A stretch of 6,806 nt of DNA, taken from NCBI GenBank assembly GCA_023261525.1, contig JAHFOU010000124.1, positions 1 through 6,806 on the forward strand. The letters run 5' to 3'. Within the stretch, counting starts at the first letter, position 1, and each line of letters opens with the position of its first letter. The notes under the pieces are model-generated. The model had not been told where the DNA came from, did no database searches, and saw only the letters and a program-made list of their open reading frames with translations. A program made the translations under genes and the position numbers. This document shows, piece by piece, positions 1-6,806 of this stretch. The stretch comes from Planctomycetota bacterium. Lineage in GTDB: Bacteria; Planctomycetota; SBBH01; JAHFOU01.

Positions 1-647
1 CCCGCCGGCCCGGCATCATCGCCAACCCCAACTGCACCGCCGCCATCCTCCTCATGGCCCTCAAGCCCCTGCACGACGCGGCGGGCCTGACGCGGGTCAT
101 CGTCTCCTCCTACCAGGCCTCCTCCGGGGCCGGGGCCGAGGGCATGGCCGAGCTGGAGGCCCAGCTCCAGGGCTGGGCAAAGGGCAGGAAGGTCCCGGCC
201 AAGGTCTTCGCCCATCCCCTGGCCTTCAACCTCATCCCCCATATCGACAGCTTCAAGGACAACGGCTACACGGGCGAGGAGCTCAAGGTGGCCCAGGAGA
301 CCCGCAAGATCCTGGAGCTTCCGGGCCTCCCCGTCACGGCCACCTGCGTGCGGGTGCCGGTCCTGAGGGCCCATTCGGAATCGGTCTACGTGGAGACGTC
401 CCGGCACATCAGCGCGGAGAAGGCCCGCAAGGCCTTCGCGGCCTTCCCCGGCCTCCAGGTGATCGACGACCCCCGCCTCAAGCGCTACCCCATGCCCCGG
501 GACCAGGCCGGGAAGGACGACTGCGCGGTCGGCCGGATCCGCGAGGACCTGCATACCCCGAACGCCCTCAACTTCTGGGTCGTGGGCGACCAGCTGAGGA
601 AGGGCGCGGCGCTCAACGCGGTGCAGATCGCGGAGAAGTTGCTCTGA
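1..647 (+). CDS. asd: Aspartate-semialdehyde dehydrogenase, C-terminal part (5' end outside window)
   Basis: This enzyme reduces L-aspartyl-4-phosphate to L-aspartate-4-semialdehyde with NADPH, the branch point to lysine/diaminopimelate, threonine and methionine; it is cytoplasmic. The frame is open from base 3 with no start codon before the conserved region, so the NAD(P)-binding N-terminus lies upstream of the window. The catalytic cysteine is visible in the NPNCT motif (Cys codon at 33-35). Next comes SSYQASSGAG, a family signature. Then CVRVPVLRAHSE carries the substrate-binding Arg (codon 351-353) and the catalytic His (372-374). The C-terminal stretch NALNFWVVGDQLRKGAALNAVQIAE is typical and ends in TGA at 645-647. 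The SGHSE-like context of the histidine resembles the Bacillus-type branch more than the E. coli type. The next gene on the same strand begins about 27-36 nt later, so cotranscription is likely. Identification is very secure; only the missing 5' end limits it. Confidence 0.96.
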   Translation, partial: RRPGIIANPNCTAAILLMALKPLHDAAGLTRVIVSSYQASSGAGAEGMAELEAQLQGWAKGRKVPAKVFAHPLAFNLIPHIDSFKDNGYTGEELKVAQETRKILELPGLPVTATCVRVPVLRAHSESVYVETSRHISAEKARKAFAAFPGLQVIDDPRLKRYPMPRDQAGKDDCAVGRIREDLHTPNALNFWVVGDQLRKGAALNAVQIAEKLL

Positions 648-655
648 CCCTGCGC

Positions 656-662
656 GGGAGGA
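656..662 (+). promoter_or_regulatory. Shine-Dalgarno-like GGGAGGA downstream of asd
   Basis: A strong purine-rich GGGAGGA follows the asd stop by 8 nt. It is 20 nt from the TTG at 683, which is too far for a usual ribosome site. It is 11 nt from an in-frame CTG at 674 and 8 nt from an in-frame ATC at 671. It therefore argues that the next gene starts a few codons upstream of 683 at a rare start codon, or that it is fortuitous. Confidence 0.45.
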
Positions 663-682
663 CCGAGTTCATCCTGGCCACC

Positions 683-1495
683 TTGCTCGTGTGGGCTGTC
701 GCAGTCGGGGCGGGTTGCACGACGTGGATGATCTATGACAATCCGATCAGCCGTTTCAGGGACTTATGCATCCCCGTCCCTTGGGACTTGATCTACCTGT
801 GCGTCCTCCCCTTCTCCTTGGGAATTGCTCTTCTCCTGCTCCATCACCTTCCCCCGCCATTCTCACGACGTTCCATCTCCAGAAAATACCTCCTCCTTCT
901 CCTCCTGTCCCTGGCCCTGTTGGGGGTTTGGTCTGAACCGCTACGACACATCCCGATCCTCGAATCGGCGCTGGCGCGCCTGCTAGGACCTCGTACTCCC
1001 CCCTGGGAGGCCTGGCTGGAGCAACAGTACGGAAACACTGAGTGCCGACTGATCTTCACCGGCGACCGGAGCAAACAGGAGATGGAGGCCTGGCTGGCGC
1101 GTTATTGGGGGAGAGCCCGTGAGAGAAAGGCGCAGGCCTGGGCCGACGATTTCTTCATCACATTCGATGGAACACTCTATCGCGTCCACATCAAAAGCGG
1201 GGGCCTTACTCCCAGTGGGAAGGGTGTACGGGATCCTTGGCACCTCGTGATCGCTCCTGCCCGACGCACGACATCGACCGATCCGGCCAAGGAGCCCAGC
1301 TTTCTGATCGAGCGGGACGGTTCCTATTGGATGAACCGCATGACGGCCATCTTTCCAATACCCCCCGGAGGATATCCCGGGATTGATGATGTCATCATGG
1401 ACTGGAAGGGACATGGTCCTGGCTGGGAACGCCAGGGACAGATCGTCCCAAAAGGGAACTCCTGGGTCTTGGAGAAATCAGATGTCGGTCGCTAA
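683..1495 (+). CDS. Unrecognised three-helix membrane protein with a C-terminal soluble domain
   Basis: I do not recognise a family. Read from TTG at 683 the product has 270 residues. Hydrophobic segments lie at about 1-18, 36-56 and 69-86 (the last containing LLLLLLSLALLGV), followed by a hydrophilic domain of about 180 residues. That domain is rich in Trp and aromatics (FFITFDGTLYRVHI; PSFLIERDGSYWMNRM) with no catalytic motif I can name. The string EAWL occurs twice, 26 residues apart, encoded by a 14-bp direct repeat (1006-1019 and 1084-1097). The start is uncertain: no ATG, GTG or TTG precedes 683 in the nearby frame. A CTG at 674, better placed for the GGGAGGA at 656-662, would lengthen the first helix. 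The gene sits between asd and truA and overlaps truA by 14 bp (TAA 1493-1495), which suggests translational coupling. Its GC is low for the window (32/60 at 721-780, 30/60 at 1141-1200) and its codon use differs from its neighbours, so it may be a recent acquisition or a fast-evolving orphan. That it is coding is likely; its function is unknown. Confidence 0.7.
   Translation: MLVWAVAVGAGCTTWMIYDNPISRFRDLCIPVPWDLIYLCVLPFSLGIALLLLHHLPPPFSRRSISRKYLLLLLLSLALLGVWSEPLRHIPILESALARLLGPRTPPWEAWLEQQYGNTECRLIFTGDRSKQEMEAWLARYWGRARERKAQAWADDFFITFDGTLYRVHIKSGGLTPSGKGVRDPWHLVIAPARRTTSTDPAKEPSFLIERDGSYWMNRMTAIFPIPPGGYPGIDDVIMDWKGHGPGWERQGQIVPKGNSWVLEKSDVGR
1471..1474 (+). promoter_or_regulatory. Ribosome binding site of truA (GGAG)
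   Basis: GGAG ends 7 nt before the ATG at 1482, inside the last codons of the upstream membrane-protein gene. It decides the truA start against an in-frame ATG at 1383, which lies well inside that gene and would add 33 residues foreign to the family. Confidence 0.75.
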
Positions 1496-2244
1496 CTTCC
1501 GTCTCCGCCTTCTTGCCCTCCGCCTCGAGTACGACGGCACCGCCTACGCCGGCTGGCAGCGCCAGGACGGCCTGCCCTCGGTCCAGGGCTGCCTGGAGGA
1601 AGCCATCCGGAAGATCACCGGAAAGGCCTCGGCCTGCATCGCGGCCGGCCGCACCGACGCCGGAACCCACGCCGAAGGCCAGGTCGTTCATTTCCGGACG
1701 CCCTCCAAGCTTCCGGTCGAGACTTGGGTCCCGGCCCTCAATGCCCATCTGCCCCCCGACATCGCCGTCGCCGAGGCCTGGGAGCCCGCCCACAAGGGCT
1801 TCCACGCCCGCTACTCCGCCCGGGGGAAGACCTATGTCTACACGATCTGGAACTCCCGGGGCCGCAGCGCGCTCCTGGGGAACCGCAGCTGGCAGGTCCC
1901 GGTGCCCCTGGACCTGACGGCCATGCGCCGGGCGGCCCGGCGCCTGGTCGGCCGGCACGACTTCCGCGCCTTCGCCCAGGTCCACGGGGTGAAGGACCGC
2001 AAGAGCACGGTGAGGACGCTCAAATCCCTGACCGTGAAGGCGGAGGGCCCGAAGATCCTCATCACCGCCGTGGGCGACGGCTTCCTCACCCACATGGTGC
2101 GCATCCTGGCCGGGACCCTGGTGGAGGTCGGCAAGGGGAAGCGTACGGCCGCCTCGGTGGGCGTGGCCCTGAAGAGCCGGTGCAGGCCCGAGGCCGGGAT
2201 CACGGCCCCGGCGCGGGGGCTCTGCCTGATGAAGGTGGATTACG

Positions 2245-4251
<2,007 letters not shown>

Positions 4252-4257
4252 GCCGGG

Positions 4258-4265
4258 AGTATACT
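4258..4265. promoter_or_regulatory. Palindromic AGTATACT: putative bidirectional -10 element
   Basis: The only AT-rich stretch in the 23-bp gap between the divergent DUF255 (GTG 4251) and M48 (ATG 4275) genes is the perfect palindrome AGTATACT. It contains TATACT, five of six matches to TATAAT, on both strands: + at 4260-4265 and - at 4263-4258. The - strand hexamer ends 6 nt before the GTG, so transcription would start at or next to it (leaderless). The + strand hexamer ends 9 nt before the ATG. No -35 hexamer or extended -10 TGn is seen on either strand. The promoter role is inference. Confidence 0.55.
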
Positions 4266-4269
4266 GGAG
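4266..4269 (+). promoter_or_regulatory. Possible ribosome binding site of the M48 gene (GGAG)
   Basis: GGAG lies 5 nt before the ATG at 4275, directly after the palindromic -10-like element. If the + strand TATACT is the real -10, transcription would begin near 4272 and leave this site out of the mRNA. The two signals are therefore alternatives, or a further promoter lies inside the DUF255 gene. Confidence 0.45.
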
Positions 4270-4274
4270 CCCTC

Positions 4275-5591
4275 ATGCAGCGCGCCGCCCTCGTCTGCCT
4301 GCTCCTCCTGACCGGCTGCTTCCAGCCCAACCCCGTCACCGGGAAGTCCGAGCTCTCCTTCTATTCCGACGAGGACGAGATCGCCCTCGGCGCCCAGGCC
4401 GCCCCGGGCATGGAGCAGGAGTCGGGAGGCCTCTACAAGGACCCCGAGCTGGAGGCCTATGTCGACGCCGTGGGCCAGCGCCTGGCGAAGTCCTCGGACC
4501 GCCCGACCATCCCCTTCCACTACCGCATCCTGAACACCGAGGATGCGAACGCCTTCGCCCTGCCCGGGGGCTTCGTCTACATCTCCCGGGGCCTCCTGGC
4601 CAGCCTGGAGGACGAGAGCCAGATGGCGGCCTGCCTGGGCCATGAGACCGGCCACGTGGCCGCCCGGCACGGGGTCCACCACCTCCAGTATTCCCAGATC
4701 ACGAGCGTCCTCCTGAATGTCGGGGCCCAGGTGGCCGGCAGGGGTTCGGACGAGGCCGCCATCGCGGCGGGCCGGGGACTGAAGGTGGCCCAGACCGTCA
4801 CGGCCCTGGCCAGCCTCAAGTACTCCCGGGACGACGAGCGCCAGGCCGACCACCTGGGCATCGACTATGCCGGCCGGGCGGGCTGGGACCCCCGCGGCAT
4901 GATCGGGCTCATGAAGGTCCTCCAGAAGGGCGAGAAGACCCAGCCCAATGCCCTCCAGGCCATGCTCCGCACCCACCCCCTGACCACGGAGCGGGTGGAG
5001 AACGCCCAGGCCGAGACCTCGGACCTCCCCCCCGAGAACCTGAAGGGGAAAACCATCTCCACGCCCGAGTTCCAGCGCCAGGTCGCCCGCCTTCGGGAGG
5101 CCGAGAAGGCCTACCAGCACCACCGGAAGTCCAAGGAGCTGGCCGGCCAGGGCAAGCTCCAGGAGGCCGTGCAGGAGGAGGACGAGGCCATCCGGCTGGC
5201 TCCCCGCCAGGCCCCCTTCCACGCCGGACGGGCGGCCCTGAAACTGCGCCTGAACGTCCCGGCCGAGGCCCTGTCTTCCGCACATCAGGCCGAAGCCCTG
5301 GACCCCGGCCTGTACGAGGCGGCCCTGGTCTCGGGCGCGGCCTCCCTGCAGGCCGGGGACACGGGATCGGCCCGCGCCTCCCTGACGAGGGCCTCCCGCC
5401 TCTGGCCTGGGCATCCGGCGGCGCCCTACTACCTCGGCGCCCTGTGCGAGAAGGAAGGCCGGCGGGACGCCGCGGCCGAGTGCTACGCCGCGGCCCTCCA
5501 GGCCGAAGGCGAGTCGGGGACCTATGGCCGTCCAGCCGCCGAGGCTCTGAGGCGGCTGAGGCCGCCGACGGCCCCGCACCGCCGACGCTAG
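4275..5591 (+). CDS. M48-family zinc metalloprotease lipoprotein with C-terminal TPR-like region (BepA-like)
   Basis: This is a predicted envelope protease of the M48 (Ste24/HtpX-related) family, laid out like BepA, which degrades or assists misfolded outer-membrane proteins. The 438-residue product starts with a very short lipoprotein signal. Its lipobox LTGC gives Cys15 as the lipidated residue; Phe follows it rather than Asp, which under the enterobacterial rule favours the outer membrane. The catalytic domain covers about 25-245. It contains NAFALPGGFVYISRGLL (92-108), the zinc motif HETGH (123-127, His123/Glu124/His127), the third zinc ligand Glu188 in SRDDERQADHLG, and THPLTTERV (233-241). 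Residues about 275-410 form helical repeats with TPR character (AVQEEDEAIRLAP; PYYLGALCEKEGRRDAAAECYAAAL), the usual substrate-binding part of BepA-type proteins. The tail is Arg/Pro-rich (PPTAPHRRR). The start ATG is the only candidate before the signal. The gene is divergent from the DUF255 gene and overlaps panB by 4 bp at its stop. The family call is secure; the BepA-like role is inferred from layout. Confidence 0.92.
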   Translation: MQRAALVCLLLLTGCFQPNPVTGKSELSFYSDEDEIALGAQAAPGMEQESGGLYKDPELEAYVDAVGQRLAKSSDRPTIPFHYRILNTEDANAFALPGGFVYISRGLLASLEDESQMAACLGHETGHVAARHGVHHLQYSQITSVLLNVGAQVAGRGSDEAAIAAGRGLKVAQTVTALASLKYSRDDERQADHLGIDYAGRAGWDPRGMIGLMKVLQKGEKTQPNALQAMLRTHPLTTERVENAQAETSDLPPENLKGKTISTPEFQRQVARLREAEKAYQHHRKSKELAGQGKLQEAVQEEDEAIRLAPRQAPFHAGRAALKLRLNVPAEALSSAHQAEALDPGLYEAALVSGAASLQAGDTGSARASLTRASRLWPGHPAAPYYLGALCEKEGRRDAAAECYAAALQAEGESGTYGRPAAEALRRLRPPTAPHRRR

Positions 5592-6367
5592 AAGCTGTGC
5601 TCGGATCCGGGGAAGCGCCCGGCGCGCACGTCGGACGCGTAGGCCTTCACGGCCGCGGAGACCGTCTCGCCCAGGCTTGCGTACCGCTTCGCGAACTTGG
5701 GCGCCCGGGCCGTGAGGCCCAGGAGGTCGTGCAGGACCAGGATCTGCCCGTCGCAGCGCTTCCCGGCCCCGATCCCGATGGTGGGGATCTTCAGGGCGGC
5801 CGTGACCTCGGCGGCCAGGCGGGCCGGGACGGCCTCCAGGACCACCCCGAAGGCGCCGGCAGATTGCACGGCCCGGGCGTCCCGCATCAGCCGTTTGGCA
5901 TCCCGCTGGACCTTGTAGCCGCCCAGGGCGTGGATGGACTGGGGCGTCAGGCCGACATGGCCCAGGACGGGGATGTCGGCCTCGACCAGGCGCTCGATCG
6001 TGGCCTGCATGCGCACCCCGCCCTCCAGCTTCACGGCGGCGGCACCGGCCTTGATCAGGACGACGGCGCTTCGAACCGCTTCCTCGGGAGACGTTTGATA
6101 CGAACCGAAAGGCAGGTCGGCCACCACCAGGGCCTGGCGCACCGAGCGGGCGACAAGACGGGTGTGGTAGGCCATCTCCTCCAGGCTGACCGGCAGGGTG
6201 GTCTCCAGGCCCTGCAGGACGTTGGCCACGGAGTCCCCGACCAGGACCAGGTCCACTCCGGCCTGGTCCAGGAGGGCCCCGAAGCCGGCGTCATAGGCCG
6301 TCAAGGCGACGATGCGCTCGCGGCGGAGCTTCTTCTCCAGGAGACGGGGCACGGTCATCACAGGCAT
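5588..6367 (-). CDS. panB: 3-methyl-2-oxobutanoate hydroxymethyltransferase (ketopantoate hydroxymethyltransferase)
   Basis: PanB transfers a hydroxymethyl group from 5,10-methylenetetrahydrofolate to 2-oxoisovalerate to make ketopantoate, the first committed step of pantothenate and coenzyme A synthesis; it is cytoplasmic. The 259-residue product has the normal length of this TIM-barrel family. Key residues are in place: Mg2+ ligands Asp45 (VGDS) and Asp84 (VADLPFGSY), Glu115 (KLEGG), and the proposed catalytic base Glu178 (VVLEAVP). Other signatures are TAYD (23-26), GHVGLTPQS (136-144), GGYKVQ (149-154), IPTIGIGAG (194-202), CDGQILVLHDLLG (205-217) and PKFAKRY (223-229). The C-terminus GSEHSF matches the family end. 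ATG at 6367 is preferred over Met4 (6358) because a TAGAAT hexamer lies exactly 7 nt upstream of it. Neither has a Shine-Dalgarno sequence, so a leaderless mRNA is likely. The stop codon shares CTAG with the stop of the convergent M48 gene. No panC or panD is seen in the window. Confidence 0.96.
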   Translation of the reverse strand: MPVMTVPRLLEKKLRRERIVALTAYDAGFGALLDQAGVDLVLVGDSVANVLQGLETTLPVSLEEMAYHTRLVARSVRQALVVADLPFGSYQTSPEEAVRSAVVLIKAGAAAVKLEGGVRMQATIERLVEADIPVLGHVGLTPQSIHALGGYKVQRDAKRLMRDARAVQSAGAFGVVLEAVPARLAAEVTAALKIPTIGIGAGKRCDGQILVLHDLLGLTARAPKFAKRYASLGETVSAAVKAYASDVRAGRFPGSEHSF

Positions 6368-6374
6368 GGCGAGG

Positions 6375-6380
6375 ATTCTA
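6375..6380 (-). promoter_or_regulatory. Putative -10 element of panB (TAGAAT, leaderless)
   Basis: On the - strand TAGAAT (five of six matches to TATAAT, and a fit to TANNNT) is followed by exactly 7 nt and then the panB ATG. A start of transcription about 7 nt after a -10 would fall on or beside the A of the start codon. No Shine-Dalgarno sequence and no good -35 hexamer are present. The role is inferred from position and sequence only. Confidence 0.6.
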
Positions 6381-6392
6381 GCAGGAATCCGC

Positions 6393-6398
6393 TAGAAT
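6393..6398 (+). promoter_or_regulatory. Putative -10 element of the radical SAM gene (TAGAAT, leaderless)
   Basis: This is the mirror copy of the panB element: TAGAAT followed by exactly 7 nt (CGCGGGA) and then ATG at 6406. There is no GGAG/GAGG-type site before the start, so the mRNA is probably leaderless. No -35 hexamer resembling TTGACA is seen 16-18 bp upstream. Confidence 0.6.
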
Positions 6399-6405
6399 CG
6401 CGGGA

Positions 6406-6806
6406 ATGCCCAAGGTCCTCTTCCTCAACCCGCCGGGGCCCCGCTACCTCTACCGGGGCACGGTCTGCACCTACCTGTCCAAGGCCCGCTACGTCTGGAA
6501 GCCCAAGGACTTCCTCCTGGCCAGCGGCCGGATCCCCAAGGACTGGGAGGTCTCCTTCCTGGACGCCGCCATCCGCCGCATCCCCGCCTCCGAAGCCCTC
6601 CTCAAGGTCCGTTTCGAGGCCCCGGACCGCATCCTCCTGGCCCTGTCCTCCATCCCCTGGGCCTCCGACCTGGCCTTCCTGAGGCAGGTGAGGGAGCAGG
6701 CCCCCAAGGCCCACCTGACCGTCTTCGGGGAGGTCCTCCTGGAGGAGAGCTACCGGGCCAAGGCCCTGGAGCATGCGGACGCCGTCCTCTTCAATCCCGT
6801 CCAGTA
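6406..6806 (+). CDS. B12-binding radical SAM protein, N-terminal part (3' end outside window)
   Basis: The frame from ATG 6406 is open to the right edge (133 codons plus two bases), so the gene is cut. The product begins MPKVLFLNPPGPR, a beta-strand followed by the NPP motif that opens the cobalamin-binding Rossmann-like domain of B12-dependent radical SAM enzymes. It continues with WEVSFLDAAIRR (47-58), the pattern of a second strand ending in Asp. PDRILLALSSIPWASDLAFLRQVREQAP (73-100) is the typical 'pD-hydrophobic-S-x-x-x-W-x-x-DL' segment, and HLTVFGEVLLEES and HADAVLFNPVQ follow. The DxHxxG motif of methionine-synthase-type B12 domains is absent from the part seen, which is usual for this class. 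The CxxxCxxC iron-sulfur motif would lie downstream of the window, so the radical SAM half is inferred from family architecture. Members perform methylations and rearrangements on varied substrates; none can be assigned. It is transcribed divergently from panB across a 38-bp symmetric gap. Confidence 0.75.
   Translation, partial: MPKVLFLNPPGPRYLYRGTVCTYLSKARYVWKPKDFLLASGRIPKDWEVSFLDAAIRRIPASEALLKVRFEAPDRILLALSSIPWASDLAFLRQVREQAPKAHLTVFGEVLLEESYRAKALEHADAVLFNPVQ

Larger units (their letters stand above)
6374..6399. repeat. Perfect 9-bp inverted repeat in the panB / radical SAM intergenic gap
   Basis: GATTCTAGC (6374-6382) and GCTAGAATC (6391-6399) are exact reverse complements separated by 8 bp (AGGAATCC). 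The centre, 6386.5, is also the exact midpoint between the two start codons (6367 and 6406). A competing shorter inverted repeat, GGATTC (6373-6378) with GAATCC (6385-6390), overlaps it. GAATC or its complement thus occurs three times in 26 bp. It could be an operator as well as a promoter pair. Confidence 0.9.

Noticed and set aside
707..718. Lipobox-like GAGC at the N-terminus of the orphan membrane protein
   Set aside because: The -3 position is Gly instead of Leu/Val/Ile, no positively charged n-region precedes it, and two further hydrophobic segments suggest an integral membrane protein.
1383..1481. Upstream ATG (1383) as an alternative truA start
   Set aside because: It would add 33 residues overlapping the membrane-protein gene in another frame. 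The ATG at 1482 has GGAG at 7 nt and fits the family N-terminus.
6373..6399. Inverted repeat between panB and the radical SAM gene as a terminator
   Set aside because: It lies upstream of both genes, has no following T-run, and its arms coincide with -10-like hexamers placed symmetrically before both ATGs.
5444..6682. A 412-codon open frame on the + strand opposite panB
   Set aside because: It is a shadow of panB that also crosses the M48 end and the radical SAM start, with compositionally biased protein and no motif.

Overview
The window is compact, GC-rich bacterial chromosome: 60-base samples counted by hand give about 70% GC in the conserved genes. It holds seven protein-coding genes, two of them cut by the window edges. 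No RNA gene, mobile element, CRISPR array or convincing terminator was seen. The lipoprotein signal of the M48 peptidase and its BepA-like layout suggest a diderm (Gram-negative) organism. The gene content and style would suit a high-GC group such as Acidobacteriota (Holophaga/Geothrix type), but this is only an impression and no marker in the window settles it.

Region 1 (1-2282, + strand) is a likely operon: the 3' part of asd (aspartate-semialdehyde dehydrogenase), an unrecognised three-helix membrane protein with visibly lower GC (50-53% in two 60-base samples), then truA (tRNA pseudouridine synthase). Spacing is tight and the last two genes overlap by 14 bp. Region 2 (2245-5591) is a divergent pair. 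A DUF255/YyaL-type thioredoxin-domain protein runs left on the - strand. A zinc-metalloprotease lipoprotein with C-terminal TPR-like helices runs right on the + strand. They share a 23-bp gap. Region 3 (5588-6806) is a second divergent pair: panB (pantothenate synthesis) on the - strand, and on the + strand the start of a B12-binding radical SAM protein cut by the right edge. They share a 38-bp gap.

The most striking signals are in the two divergent gaps. Between panB and the radical SAM gene lies a perfect 9-bp inverted repeat that puts a TAGAAT (-10-like) hexamer exactly 7 nt before the ATG of each gene, symmetric to the base, with no Shine-Dalgarno sequence on either side. Between the DUF255 and M48 genes an 8-bp palindrome (AGTATACT) contains a TATACT hexamer on both strands, 6 nt and 9 nt before the two start codons. 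Both gaps look like symmetric bidirectional promoters, and three of the four transcripts would plausibly be leaderless. Both convergent junctions are overlaps (38 bp and 4 bp), so there is no intergenic room for terminators.

Functionally the genes are housekeeping: amino acid and cofactor synthesis, tRNA modification and envelope protein quality control. The low-GC membrane protein is the only clearly unexplained gene. No obvious new multi-gene system is seen; the novelty is in promoter architecture and gene packing.
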